Notes under the pieces: generated by a model | What the model was told of the DNA's origin: nothing | The model's database searches: none | Seen by the model: the letters and a program-made list of their open reading frames with translations, nothing else | Made by a program: the position numbers and the translations under genes | DNA from: Methylophaga sp. UBA3192 | GTDB lineage: Bacteria; Pseudomonadota; Gammaproteobacteria; Nitrosococcales; Methylophagaceae | Assembly: GCA_002363955.1 (NCBI GenBank) | Contig: DEXE01000007.1 | Location: forward strand, 387,859-451,858 | DNA length: 64,000 bases | Direction of reading: 5' to 3' | Shown here: piece after piece, positions 52,904 to 62,483 of the stretch | Numbering within the stretch: position 1 is the stretch's first letter | Layout: each line of letters starts with the position of its first letter

Positions 52904-53526
52904 TGTCTGAGTCAGGTTGGTGGGATATTACGCTAGCTGGATTGGTGTCCATGAGTGGCTGGGAAGTATTTGCCGCGCTGCTTGGCATCGGTTATATCCT
53001 GTTTGCTGCCCGTGAATCCCAATGGTGCTGGCCATTAGCGTTTATCAGTACCATTATTTACACCATCCTGTTTTGGGAAAATCAGTTACCAATGCAGGCT
53101 CTGCTCAACCTGTATTACATCGGTATGGCGGTCTATGGCTTTATTCTCTGGCATCGTCATGAAAACCAGACGGCAGAACTGAATATTCACAGCTGGCCGT
53201 GGCAATATCATCTTATCTTTATTGCCACTGGCGGGTTTCTCAGCCTGGTATTTGGCTATTACCTATCGGCACACGCCACGCAATATCCCTATCTGGATGC
53301 TGCAGTGATGGTGTTTTCAGTGATGAATACCGTTTTGATGGCGCGTAAAGTTCTGGAAAACTGGCTGTATTGGCAAGTTATCAACAGCTCGGCGATTGTA
53401 CTTTATGCATTGACCGGTTTTTACGCCACCATTGTCATGTTCAGTATTTATCTGTTTCTCGCCATGGCCGGGTATTTTAAATGGCGTCAGTTATTAGCAA
53501 AACAACACCAGACCCAACAAGCTTAA
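52903..53526 (+). CDS. pnuT: PnuT-type thiamine transporter (PnuC family)
   Basis: 207-residue inner-membrane protein with seven hydrophobic segments. The PnuC family segments GYILFAARESQWCWPLAFIS (core FAARESQWCWP) and LLNLYYIGMAVYGFILWH (core NLYYIGMAVYGF) are present. PnuC-family proteins carry nicotinamide riboside, riboflavin (PnuX) or thiamine (PnuT); the TPP riboswitch upstream points to thiamine by facilitated diffusion with metabolic trapping. Confidence 0.85.
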   Translation: MSESGWWDITLAGLVSMSGWEVFAALLGIGYILFAARESQWCWPLAFISTIIYTILFWENQLPMQALLNLYYIGMAVYGFILWHRHENQTAELNIHSWPWQYHLIFIATGGFLSLVFGYYLSAHATQYPYLDAAVMVFSVMNTVLMARKVLENWLYWQVINSSAIVLYALTGFYATIVMFSIYLFLAMAGYFKWRQLLAKQHQTQQA

Positions 53527-54410
53527 CTGAACCGTTCAGGATGATTGAGCCACAAATTCAAATCTGTCTCACCTAGCACATTCATTAAAAAAAGTAATAA
53601 ACGGTATGGCAGCCGAACAGCCGTCAGATTAGGAATGGTCTGATGGTTCAGATATTCAACTGCAAAAAGCTCAGCCTGTTGTTGATCCAATAAATATTCC
53701 AGCAAAACAAATTCTAATGTTTGGGGGCCATAGACAATCGCATCCAAATCGACCAAGGCAGAGAGCTGGTCCTGCTGCATCAGAAATTGATCCCATCGCA
53801 AATCAGGCATTATGGGTACAAACATCTTTTCACAAAGCTGTTCAGCTTGGATAAAGACCTGCTGTAAAACAGCCTGATCAATTGCAGGCTTTTGTTGCTG
53901 TATCAGTAATTCTATCGTTGATTTCAGGCGTAGCGGCCACTCTGCAGCGGTAAATTGCGGCTGTTGCACATTCCCCCACTTTGAATGCTGCTGTTGATGC
54001 ACCGATCCAAGGTGTTTTGCCAGGGACTTAATCGTATGCTGATTTACAGCTAAAGCGTGCACATCATTTCCAGGCAACCAACGGGTCAAAACAAACTCTG
54101 CTGCCTCAGCGGCCATTAAGGATGGGACACTTAAAGAACTGATATTTGATATCTGTTGATAAACTTCTGCAATATTTCCCAATGACACTGGGAAATTGAT
54201 GGCAAACAGGCTATTCATGCCACGCCAGAAAGCCGACTGTTGAATCGTGTCATGATCACACCGCTTCAACACCATCGGTCCATCAACGGTTTCACAAAAC
54301 CAGAGTTGATGGCTGCTATCGCTAAACTGGACGGGAATTCTGCTTGCCGGTTTTAGCAATACCGGCAAACCTTGCTGCTGCTGATCTGAAAGCGATGGGT
54401 AGTTTACCAA
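53523..54410 (-). CDS. Aminoglycoside-phosphotransferase-like protein, candidate thiamine kinase (TTG start)
   Basis: 295-residue protein with the APH/choline-kinase fold. The catalytic-loop motif reads PDLRWDQFL (Asp kept, Gln in place of the usual Asn) and the metal motif reads LVDLDAIVYGPQ. Convergent with pnuT (four-base overlap), it is well placed to phosphorylate imported thiamine and trap it. The start is TTG (54408-54410), overlapping the SDR stop. The altered catalytic loop leaves activity in doubt. Confidence 0.6.
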   Translation of the reverse strand: MVNYPSLSDQQQQGLPVLLKPASRIPVQFSDSSHQLWFCETVDGPMVLKRCDHDTIQQSAFWRGMNSLFAINFPVSLGNIAEVYQQISNISSLSVPSLMAAEAAEFVLTRWLPGNDVHALAVNQHTIKSLAKHLGSVHQQQHSKWGNVQQPQFTAAEWPLRLKSTIELLIQQQKPAIDQAVLQQVFIQAEQLCEKMFVPIMPDLRWDQFLMQQDQLSALVDLDAIVYGPQTLEFVLLEYLLDQQQAELFAVEYLNHQTIPNLTAVRLPYRLLLFLMNVLGETDLNLWLNHPERFS

Positions 54411-55078
54411 GGCAGCACTTCACCATTCATATGCCAGAACGTACCAGTGTTATCAATATTCAACTCAGCCATGCGATCCAGCAAACCTTTTGCCGATTCA
54501 TCCGCATCAATCAAGCCACCATGCCCTGTCATATCGGTTCTCACCCAACCAGGATGCAGAATTGCCACAGCAATACCTTTAGGTTTCAAATCGATTGATA
54601 GCGACTTGCCCGCCGCATTTACAGCCGCTTTAGACATGCGGTAAGCATAACTACCACCGGAATCATTATCCGCAATTGAGCCCATTCGGCTGGTGATGAT
54701 ACCCACCTTGCTACCCTGAGACAGATGATTCACTAATGACTGGGTAGTCAATAACGGACCAAGACTGTTTACATCAAACATGCTTTTAAAACTTTCAATA
54801 GCATTCGAATCAATATCATTGAGCCCTAAACCTGCGGCGATACCGGCATTATTTATCAGCCAATCAATTTTACGATCGCCGAGTTTTTCCGAAAGTGCTT
54901 TCAGACTGATAGGATCGCTGACTTCCACATCTTCAATAATTTCCACATCCAGTTCGGCCAATGCCGGAGAGCGATGACGACAAGTCGCAATCACATCAAA
55001 GCCACGTGCTTTTAATTGCCGGCAGAGTTCAAGCCCGATGCCTCTGTTGCTGCCGGTTACCAGTGCGGTTTGTGACAT
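54404..55078 (-). CDS. Short-chain dehydrogenase/reductase
   Basis: 224-residue SDR with the NAD(P)-binding TGSNRGIGLE motif, the INNAGIAAG motif and the catalytic YRMSKAA (Tyr-xxx-Lys) with the upstream serine in ITSRMGS. It resembles the C-factor (CsgA) subgroup. Substrate unknown. It overlaps the phosphotransferase gene by seven bases and lies ten bases downstream of mtnA. Confidence 0.82.
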   Translation of the reverse strand: MSQTALVTGSNRGIGLELCRQLKARGFDVIATCRHRSPALAELDVEIIEDVEVSDPISLKALSEKLGDRKIDWLINNAGIAAGLGLNDIDSNAIESFKSMFDVNSLGPLLTTQSLVNHLSQGSKVGIITSRMGSIADNDSGGSYAYRMSKAAVNAAGKSLSIDLKPKGIAVAILHPGWVRTDMTGHGGLIDADESAKGLLDRMAELNIDNTGTFWHMNGEVLPW

Positions 55079-55088
55079 ATCCTGCTCC

Positions 55089-56141
55089 TTAGTTGTGCTT
55101 ACGAAGGTTTTTCATTGTAGTCGCTGATGGCGACAACACAACGCCTGCTTCAGTAACAATAGCGTTTATCAGCCCTGCCGGTGTGACGTCAAAGGCCGGA
55201 TTGGAAACCTGAACGCCATCTGGCGCAATTTGCTGGCTACCAATATGTGTTATTTCAGTTGCTGGTCGTTGTTCAATTGGAATAAGTTCACCTGATTCTG
55301 TTTGCCAGTCAATCGTCGATAACGGTGCGACCACCATCACTTTCACCTGGTGATACTTGGCTAAAACGGCTAGAGAGTATGTACCGATTTTATTGGCCAC
55401 ATCACCATTGGCAGAAATCCGATCAGCACCGACAATAACCCAATCAATCTGACCCGAAGCCATTAATGCTGCCGCAGCGACATCGGCCTGCAAGGTACAG
55501 GGAATATTGTCCTGTATTAATTCCCAGGCGGTTAATCGCGCACCTTGTAACCAGGGACGCGTTTCGTCGATATAGACATGCTGTATTTTACCATCGGCAT
55601 ATCCCTGCCGAATAACTCCTAATGCGGTACCAAAGCCACCAGTCGCCAATGCACCAGCATTACAATGCGTTAGCACTATGCTGTTAGCATGTATCAAATC
55701 TGCTCCCAGCTTTCCCATGGTCTGGTTGGCAACGATATCCTGCTGATGAATCTCAACTGCAGCTTGCAGCAGTTCCGCTTCTGGCGAATAGGTTTCCGGT
55801 AAATGAATATAAATGGCTTTCATCCGCTCGATCGCCCAATTTAAATTCACCGCTGTAGGCCGCGATGCTGCCAGTTTTGCCAAAGGTTCATACATGGCTT
55901 GTTTCCAGTTCACACCGGCTTTGTTCCATGCTGTACGGGACGCCAGAACCACTGCATAAGCCGCTGTTACACCAATAGCTGGGGCGCCTCTCACCACCAT
56001 ATCCCGAATAGCATGACTGACATCATCAATATGCTCAAAACTGAGCCAGACCTGATGTGTTGGAAGCAAACGCTGATCCAGTAAATGCAGTTGTTGATCA
56101 TGCCACTTGATGGGCTGAATCATTTCACTGATGCTTTGCAC
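55089..56141 (-). CDS. mtnA: Methylthioribose-1-phosphate isomerase
   Basis: Converts 5-methylthioribose-1-phosphate to the ribulose form in methionine salvage. The 350-residue product has the VVRGAPAIGVTAAYAVV motif, LTHCNAGALATGGFGTALGV (catalytic Cys region, core THCNAGALATGG), DETRPWLQGARLTAWEL and the GADRISANGDVANKIGTYSL segment with the catalytic aspartate. Divergent from the MTA/SAH deaminase gene, which supplies the related salvage step. Confidence 0.94.
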   Translation of the reverse strand: MQSISEMIQPIKWHDQQLHLLDQRLLPTHQVWLSFEHIDDVSHAIRDMVVRGAPAIGVTAAYAVVLASRTAWNKAGVNWKQAMYEPLAKLAASRPTAVNLNWAIERMKAIYIHLPETYSPEAELLQAAVEIHQQDIVANQTMGKLGADLIHANSIVLTHCNAGALATGGFGTALGVIRQGYADGKIQHVYIDETRPWLQGARLTAWELIQDNIPCTLQADVAAAALMASGQIDWVIVGADRISANGDVANKIGTYSLAVLAKYHQVKVMVVAPLSTIDWQTESGELIPIEQRPATEITHIGSQQIAPDGVQVSNPAFDVTPAGLINAIVTEAGVVLSPSATTMKNLRKHN

Positions 56142-56178
56142 TGTGTTCTCCTGCTGATGGCGGTTATAATCGGACGCT

Positions 56179-57498
56179 ATGGAAAACGTCGATCTGATAA
56201 TAAATGCCCGCTGGTGTCTGCCGATGACGGCAGATCAACTCATTCTTGAAAATCATTCTATTGTCGTCAATGAGGGCAATATTGTAGCGCTATTACCGCA
56301 AACTCAGGCGGAACAGCTTTATATAGCTACTCAGACACAGGATCTCGATGAACATTGCGTGATGCCGGGATTAATTAACAACCATGGCCATACCCCTATG
56401 ACATTATTCCGCGGTTTAGCGGATGACTTGCCTCTGATGACCTGGCTAAATAACCATATCTGGCCTGCTGAACAACAGTTTGTTGGTGATGCATTTGCTG
56501 AGGCCGGATCGGCTTTGGCTATTGCTGAAATGATCCGTGGCGGCACCACCTGTTTCAGTGATATGTATTTCTTTCCAGAAGCAACTGCCCGGGTAGTTGA
56601 TAGCAGCGGTATTCGGGCAAGTCTGGGCATGGTCGTCATTGAGTTCCCCACTAACTGGGCGAAAGATGTAAATGAGTACTTACATAAAGGCCAGGCCTTA
56701 CACGATCAGTATCGTCATCACCCGCGCATCACTACCAATTATGCGCCACATGCGCCCTACACCGTTTCTGACAAAACACTTGAAGCCATTATCATTAACG
56801 CCGAAGAACTGGATTTGCCGATTCAGATGCATATTCATGAAACGGCGGCAGAAGTCAGCGATAGTCTTTCCCAGTTTGGCAAACGTCCATTGGAAAGACT
56901 CAAAGACTTAGGTTTGCTCTCTCCACGATTAATTGCGGTGCATATGACGCAGCTAACGGAAAAAGAAATGGACTGGTGCGCCGAAGCAGGCGTTCACATC
57001 GTGCATTGCCCGGAGTCTAATTTGAAACTGGCCAGTGGTTTCACACCCGTTGCCGAACTCATCAAGCGTGGCGTCAATATCAGTATTGGTACCGATGGCG
57101 CGGCATCCAATAACGATCTGGATATGTTTGCAGAAATGCGTCAGGCAGCTATTCTGGCAAAAGGTGTCTCTGGTGATCCCAGCGTAGTGCCTGCTTACCA
57201 GGCTTTGCAGATGGCCACCATCAATGCGGCCAAGGCTCTCGGTATTGATTCCATCACCGGCACGCTGGAAACCGGTAAAACCGCCGATATTATTGCCATC
57301 GATCTCAGCGAGATTGAAACTCAGCCAATATATAATTTGCCGTCTCAATTGGTCTACGCCACCAGTCGCGATAAAGTTTCTGATGTCTGGGTCGCTGGAA
57401 AACAATTATTAAAACAACGTCAGCTCACCACATTAAATGCACAACATATTTCTGCCCAGGCACAACAATGGGCAACAAAAATAAGGTCTTCCTCATGA
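56179..57498 (+). CDS. mtaD: MTA/SAH deaminase (TRZ/ATZ family amidohydrolase)
   Basis: Deaminates 5'-methylthioadenosine and S-adenosylhomocysteine to inosine forms. The 439-residue metal-dependent hydrolase has the NNHGHTPMTLFRG motif (HxH metal ligands), QMHIHETAAE, the VHMTQL and VHCPESNLKL histidines and the SIGTDGAASNNDLDMF aspartate motif. Pairing with mtnA, opposite in direction, fits MTA salvage through an inosine route. ubiG starts inside its stop codon. Confidence 0.9.
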   Translation: MENVDLIINARWCLPMTADQLILENHSIVVNEGNIVALLPQTQAEQLYIATQTQDLDEHCVMPGLINNHGHTPMTLFRGLADDLPLMTWLNNHIWPAEQQFVGDAFAEAGSALAIAEMIRGGTTCFSDMYFFPEATARVVDSSGIRASLGMVVIEFPTNWAKDVNEYLHKGQALHDQYRHHPRITTNYAPHAPYTVSDKTLEAIIINAEELDLPIQMHIHETAAEVSDSLSQFGKRPLERLKDLGLLSPRLIAVHMTQLTEKEMDWCAEAGVHIVHCPESNLKLASGFTPVAELIKRGVNISIGTDGAASNNDLDMFAEMRQAAILAKGVSGDPSVVPAYQALQMATINAAKALGIDSITGTLETGKTADIIAIDLSEIETQPIYNLPSQLVYATSRDKVSDVWVAGKQLLKQRQLTTLNAQHISAQAQQWATKIRSSS

Positions 57499-58196
57499 CA
57501 AAACATAATGTTGATCCAGCCGAAGTCGCTAAATTTGATGCACTGGCATCAAGCTGGTGGGATCCGGAAGGTCAATCCAAACCGCTGCATGAAATCAATC
57601 CGTTGCGACTGACCTTTATTAATGAAAGAACCCAGTTGAAAAATGCCCGGGCTATCGACGTAGGTTGTGGCGGCGGTATTCTCACTGAGGCTTTGGTAAA
57701 AAGCGGTGCAGATACTCTTGGAATAGATATGGGTGAAATGCCACTCAATGTTGCCAAACTGCATGCGCTGGAAGCTGGCCTGAAAATCAAATATGAACTG
57801 ACGACCGCAGAAACCATGGCGGAAAATCATCCGGATGAATTTGATGTTGTGACCTGCATGGAAATGCTGGAACATGTGCCCGACCCACAGGCGATTATTA
57901 CTGCCTGTGCCACCATGGCAAAACCCGGTGGGGATGTTTTTTTCTCAACCTTGAACCGTAATCCTAAGGCTTATTTGTTAGCCATTGTTGGTGCTGAATA
58001 TATTGCCAACATGCTGCCAAAAGGCACACATGATTATGCCCGTTTTATTCGACCATCTGAGCTGGCGCGTTGCTGCCGTGAAGCCGGTTTGCATGTTTAT
58101 GATATCACTGGCATTACATACAACCCGTTGACCCGCCACTATAAACTCAGCAGAGATGTGGATGTCAATTACCTTATTCACTGCAGAAAAATCTAG
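57495..58196 (+). CDS. ubiG: Ubiquinone biosynthesis O-methyltransferase UbiG
   Basis: SAM-dependent O-methyltransferase for both O-methylations in ubiquinone synthesis. From ATG 57495 (overlapping the deaminase stop as ATGA) the 233-residue product starts MTKHNVDPAEVAKFDALAS and has motif I ALDVGCGGGI-like AIDVGCGGGILTEAL, then EMLEHVPDP and FFSTLNRNPKAYL. An upstream frame start at 57468 is less likely. Confidence 0.95.
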   Translation: MTKHNVDPAEVAKFDALASSWWDPEGQSKPLHEINPLRLTFINERTQLKNARAIDVGCGGGILTEALVKSGADTLGIDMGEMPLNVAKLHALEAGLKIKYELTTAETMAENHPDEFDVVTCMEMLEHVPDPQAIITACATMAKPGGDVFFSTLNRNPKAYLLAIVGAEYIANMLPKGTHDYARFIRPSELARCCREAGLHVYDITGITYNPLTRHYKLSRDVDVNYLIHCRKI

Positions 58197-58855
58197 TGTT
58201 TATTTCTCCGTTTAATGTGGTGCTGTTTGATTTGGATGGCACACTTGTCGATACAGCACCTGATCTGGGTTTCGCGTTAAATACCCTGTTAGAACAGGAA
58301 GGCAAACAACCATTGGATCATGCCCGGATTCGTCCAGTTGCCAGTCATGGTAGTGCTGGATTATTGAAACTGGGATTTGGCATTGAAAAGGAAGATCCCG
58401 TTTATCCTGCCTTGCAACAACGTTTTTTGAGCCTGTATGCTGAAAATATTGCCCGTGAATCAGATTTGTTTATCGGTATGCAACAGGTACTAGAGGGCCT
58501 CACCGCTAACGGTATTAGATGGGGCGTCGTGACCAATAAACCATCGTTTCTCACGATTCCGCTAATGAAGGCATTGAATTTAGCCGAGGCTGCTGCATGC
58601 ATCGTCAGTGCCGATACCACTCCTCACAGTAAACCGCATCCGGCGCCAATGCTACATGCCTGTGAGCTGGTTAAGGCTAAACCGGTTGATTGCATTTATA
58701 TTGGTGATGCTGAGCGGGATATTCAGGCGGCACATAATGCCCAGATGCGCTCTGTCGTTGCTTTATACGGTTATATTTCAGAGACTGATGAACCGGAATC
58801 CTGGCAGGCTGACTGTATGATTAACCATCCCCACGAGATATTACAATGGATTTAA
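58196..58855 (+). CDS. mupP: HAD phosphatase, phosphoglycolate / MurNAc-6-P type
   Basis: 219-residue HAD-superfamily phosphatase with motif I FDLDGTLVDTAPDL, motif II VVTNKP, the lysine in HSKPHPAP and motif IV IGDAERDI. The start is GTG, sharing a base with the ubiG stop. In pseudomonads the gene in this position after ubiG is mupP, the N-acetylmuramate-6-phosphate phosphatase of cell-wall recycling; sequence alone cannot exclude phosphoglycolate phosphatase (gph), which would suit glcDEF. Confidence 0.75.
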   Translation: MFISPFNVVLFDLDGTLVDTAPDLGFALNTLLEQEGKQPLDHARIRPVASHGSAGLLKLGFGIEKEDPVYPALQQRFLSLYAENIARESDLFIGMQQVLEGLTANGIRWGVVTNKPSFLTIPLMKALNLAEAAACIVSADTTPHSKPHPAPMLHACELVKAKPVDCIYIGDAERDIQAAHNAQMRSVVALYGYISETDEPESWQADCMINHPHEILQWI

Positions 58856-60132
58856 CTCCAGCGTTCTTTCTGCAACATCAGGACTTATTGATTGTTTTGC
58901 TGGTTGGTATTTTACTTGGCATTGTTCTCGGTCTGGTTATTCGTAATGGCAAAATTCGTGTTTTGGAACATAAAAATGCAGAGTTAGAACTGACATTACA
59001 ACTAGAACAAAAAAACAAACAACAGTTGGATGAAATCCTCGACCATACTCGTGATCAACTTGCTAATACTTTTAATCAGCTTTCTAATGAAGCTTTAACA
59101 CGCAATAACTCCAACTTTTTGCGATTGGCCGAAGAAAATCTGAAACGTTTCCAAAGTGAAGCCAAAGCGGATTTGGGAACCAAAGAAAAAGCCATTGAGC
59201 AAATGCTTAAACCAATTAACGAAGCATTGCAGCAAACCACCAAGCAAATTCAGGAAATTGAGAAAGATCGCAAAGAAGCCTATGGCAGTCTGAACACCAC
59301 CATCGCTCAAATGAACCTGAACCAACAGCAGTTGCAACTTGAGACCCAGAATCTGGTTCAGGCATTGCGTCGCCCGGAAGTACGAGGGCAATGGGGTGAA
59401 ATGACGTTACGCCGTCTGGCTGAACTCAGTGGCATGGTGTCACATTGTGATTTTTATGAGCAAACGCATACCACCACCGAAACCGGTAGTATTCGCCCGG
59501 ATATGATCGTCCGGCTGCCGGAAAAACGTGAAATTATTGTCGATGCCAAGACACCACTTGATGCCTATTTATCGGCCATTCAGGCCAAAGATGATGCCAC
59601 ACGCAAACTGGAATTAAAGCGTCATGCTCAGATTATTCGCGGACGCATCAAAGAACTTTCCCGTAAAAATTACTGGGCGGAATATTCACAATCGCCTGAG
59701 TTTGTTGTGTTATTTATTCCCGGTGAGCAATTTCTTTCCGCGGCACTTGAAGTCGATCCTGCTTTACTGGAAGACAGTATGAGCCAGAATATTATTTTGG
59801 CCACCCCTACCAACTTTATTGCTCTGTTACGTGCTGTTTCCTATGGTTGGAAACAACAGGCATTAGCCGAAAATGCTGAGATAATTCGTGAACTCGGTGA
59901 AACCCTCTATAAACGACTGTCTACCTTCGGCAACCACTTGAGTAAATTAGGCAATAGCCTTGGAAGTAGTGTTAATCATTTTAATAGTGCGGTCGGTTCT
60001 CTGGAACGTCAGGTATTACCCGGTGCCCGTAAATTTACAGAAATGGGCATCAGTAGCAAAAATGCGATCACCGACCTGCCTCCTGTAGAACAAATGCCAC
60101 GCCAGGTTCAAAATCTTAGCGATGAGGAGTAA
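58846..60132 (+). CDS. rmuC: DNA recombination protein RmuC
   Basis: 428-residue protein of the RmuC family, linked to recombination at inverted repeats and to anti-phage defence in E. coli. It has one N-terminal membrane segment (about residues 13-30), a long coiled coil (about residues 35-165) and the RmuC nuclease-like domain with RGQWGEMTLRRLAELSGM, IVDAKTPLDAYL (PD-ExK-like core) and VVLFIPGEQFLSAAL. It overlaps the preceding phosphatase gene by ten bases. Confidence 0.94.
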   Translation: MDLTPAFFLQHQDLLIVLLVGILLGIVLGLVIRNGKIRVLEHKNAELELTLQLEQKNKQQLDEILDHTRDQLANTFNQLSNEALTRNNSNFLRLAEENLKRFQSEAKADLGTKEKAIEQMLKPINEALQQTTKQIQEIEKDRKEAYGSLNTTIAQMNLNQQQLQLETQNLVQALRRPEVRGQWGEMTLRRLAELSGMVSHCDFYEQTHTTTETGSIRPDMIVRLPEKREIIVDAKTPLDAYLSAIQAKDDATRKLELKRHAQIIRGRIKELSRKNYWAEYSQSPEFVVLFIPGEQFLSAALEVDPALLEDSMSQNIILATPTNFIALLRAVSYGWKQQALAENAEIIRELGETLYKRLSTFGNHLSKLGNSLGSSVNHFNSAVGSLERQVLPGARKFTEMGISSKNAITDLPPVEQMPRQVQNLSDEE

Positions 60133-61015
60133 ATCCGAACTCAACAAGGCGTATGCGTTTTGTTTAAAAATGGCTAAATCGCATTACGAGAATTTTCCAG
60201 TCGCCTCTATTTTATTGCCAAAAAAATTACGTCGCCCCATTACGGCCATTTATGCATTTGCCCGTACTGCAGATGATTTTGCTGATGAAGATAATTTAAC
60301 GGCGAAAGACCGGTTGCATCTACTCAATAGCTACAGTCTGCATCTATCTGACATTACTGAACGAAGATATCACGGTAACGATCCCATCTTTATTGCTTTA
60401 GAAGATACTGTGCATCGTTTCAAACTACCCGTTCAATTATTGGAAGACTTGTTGACTGCCTTTAGACAGGATGTGGTCAAGACACGTTATGCATCCTTTA
60501 ATGAGGTGCTCGATTATTGTCGATTTTCGGCCAACCCTGTAGGACGCCTTCTTTTACACCTGCAGGGACAACCGACTGAGCTACAGCTTAAACAATCGGA
60601 TGCGATCTGTACCGCGCTACAATTAATTAATTTCTATCAGGATATTGTGCAGGACTACACTGAGCAGAATCGTATTTACTTACCGCAAGATGAGCTGGCA
60701 GCCAATAGAATTACGGAAGTTTTATTGACTCAATCGGACACCCGTCAATTAGCACCATTAATGCGAAGCATGTATCGGCGAACGGAAAGCATCATGATGG
60801 AAGGCTACGAACTGGGTTTAAGCATATCAGGCCGACTCGGCTGGGAAATCAGAGCGATGACTCTGGGTGGAATAAAAACTTTATCCTTACTCAAACGGCA
60901 GCCGGATATGGCTCTACTGACAAGACCGCGGCTATCGCGAAAAACATTGGCAGGTATCTTCATGAACAGTGCAGTTAAAACCCGCTATCAACAATTAATT
61001 TATAAATTGTCATAA
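60122..61015 (+). CDS. hpnC: Squalene/phytoene synthase family protein HpnC
   Basis: 297-residue prenyl-head-to-head condensing enzyme. The first aspartate-rich motif is RTADDFADED, and the second is FYQDIVQDYTEQNRIYLP (core QDIVQDY), both able to bind the Mg-diphosphate. Similarity is best to HpnC, the (hydroxy)squalene-pathway enzyme; C30 carotenoid synthases are the alternative. No hpnD, hpnE or shc gene is in the window. The start overlaps rmuC by 11 bases. Confidence 0.82.
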   Translation: MRSKSELNKAYAFCLKMAKSHYENFPVASILLPKKLRRPITAIYAFARTADDFADEDNLTAKDRLHLLNSYSLHLSDITERRYHGNDPIFIALEDTVHRFKLPVQLLEDLLTAFRQDVVKTRYASFNEVLDYCRFSANPVGRLLLHLQGQPTELQLKQSDAICTALQLINFYQDIVQDYTEQNRIYLPQDELAANRITEVLLTQSDTRQLAPLMRSMYRRTESIMMEGYELGLSISGRLGWEIRAMTLGGIKTLSLLKRQPDMALLTRPRLSRKTLAGIFMNSAVKTRYQQLIYKLS

Positions 61016-61336
61016 TGTTTTAAAACCTGCATCCCGGCGATTTATATGCATATTAGACCAAAGCCAACATAAGGCATGCTCTGTAATAATTAAACTCTTT
61101 GGCACGTTTTAATGCTGTTTTCCTCAATAAAACTTTAATTTGTAATTTAATACAGACTGTAACTAACTATTTATAAAAATAAAAAACAAATTACAAATGG
61201 CGTAGTCATATATGGTCGCAAACACGTTTTATAACGTTTTTTGCACGAATAAACGCCATAAAATCACTTGATACTACGTTCAAACTTTTTATGTTATGGT
61301 CAAAAAATTCTCTTTTAGTACAGCTTTGGAATATTC
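61016..61336. other. AT-rich intergenic region with an 11-bp inverted repeat
   Basis: No gene seen in 320 bases. A perfect 11-bp inverted repeat ATTTGTAATTT (61138-61148) / AAATTACAAAT (61188-61198) spans an A/T-rich centre, and two ACGTTTT repeats occur near 61220-61235. This may be a promoter or remnant insertion; nothing further can be supported. Confidence 0.5.
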
Positions 61337-62431
61337 TTGAACAGCTTAAGCTTATATATATTTATACCGCTAGTACTCTTATTAGTTTGCCTAACTTTTT
61401 TTAGCTTATCTAATAGTGAAAAATGGTGGATTCGTGCACTGGATTTCCCTCGAATGCAGTTTTTCATTTTCGCTTTAGTTTTGTTAGCAACTGAAATTTT
61501 TTTTCTGGACTACTCAAAACCAAGTTTCTGGATGCTTTTTGGTCCAACTCTGTTAGCGTTTGCCTATCAGCTATGGTGGATATTGCCATACACCAGTTTG
61601 TATCCCAAAGAGGTTCAGCAAATTGATCAAGTCGATACTGAAAATAGTATCAAAATCATCACCGCTAATGTCCTGATGTCTAATAAACACGTTGAAAAAC
61701 TTATAAGTCTTGTTGAACAGAATAAGCCCGATATTCTTGTTACATTGGAAACCAACCAATGGTGGCAATCAAAGCTCAAAAATATTGAAGATGATTATCC
61801 TTACAGAATGAGCTGCCCACTAGAAAACCTTTATGGTATGCACATATATTCCAAATACGTTTTGTCAGATTCAAAAACTGAATTTCTGGTTGAAGATGAT
61901 ATACCATCGATGCATACGCTCTTAACATTACCATCCGGGCAGAATATTCGGATGCACTTTCTGCATCCTGCACCACCAAGTCCTACTGAAAATGAAGAAT
62001 CTTCCGAACGGGATGCTGAATTAATTATGGTGGCTAAAAGTGTTGCGGGTGCAGAAACGCCTGTTATTGTAACCGGAGACCTGAATGATGTTGCCTGGTC
62101 AAAAACAACCCGACTATTTCGTAAGATTAGCAAACTGTTAGATCCGCGGATTGGCAGAGGAATGTTCAACACATTTCATGCTGATTTTTGGTTTATGCGC
62201 TGGCCCTTGGATCACTTGTTTCATAGTCCTCATTTTAAGCTATATGCAATGCGTCGCTTGTCACCGTTTGGATCAGATCATTTTGCTTTACTCACGCAAT
62301 TGATTTACAACAAATCTTACATTGATGCTTTACAGTCAGGGCTAACAGCAGATAAAGACGATCAAGCATTCGCTAAAGAAAAGCTAAGCACTGAACGTGT
62401 CAGCGAAAATGATGTCCCGTCACCGGGTTAA
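61337..62431 (+). CDS. Endonuclease/exonuclease/phosphatase family membrane protein (TTG start)
   Basis: 364-residue protein with three N-terminal hydrophobic segments (about residues 5-25, 38-55, 62-82) and a C-terminal EEP domain: IKIITANVLMSNKH, ILVTLETNQWW, VTGDLNDVAWS and FGSDHFALL carry the expected Asn, Glu, Asp-Asn and Asp-His residues. The start is TTG at 61337; the next in-frame ATG would remove two membrane segments. Substrate unknown. The local A/T content is higher than in the core region. Confidence 0.8.
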   Translation: MNSLSLYIFIPLVLLLVCLTFFSLSNSEKWWIRALDFPRMQFFIFALVLLATEIFFLDYSKPSFWMLFGPTLLAFAYQLWWILPYTSLYPKEVQQIDQVDTENSIKIITANVLMSNKHVEKLISLVEQNKPDILVTLETNQWWQSKLKNIEDDYPYRMSCPLENLYGMHIYSKYVLSDSKTEFLVEDDIPSMHTLLTLPSGQNIRMHFLHPAPPSPTENEESSERDAELIMVAKSVAGAETPVIVTGDLNDVAWSKTTRLFRKISKLLDPRIGRGMFNTFHADFWFMRWPLDHLFHSPHFKLYAMRRLSPFGSDHFALLTQLIYNKSYIDALQSGLTADKDDQAFAKEKLSTERVSENDVPSPG

Positions 62432-62483
62432 CTGGACTTTTTTAGTGGTTTTATTTATTTAAATATTAAGGACAACCTTTTTG

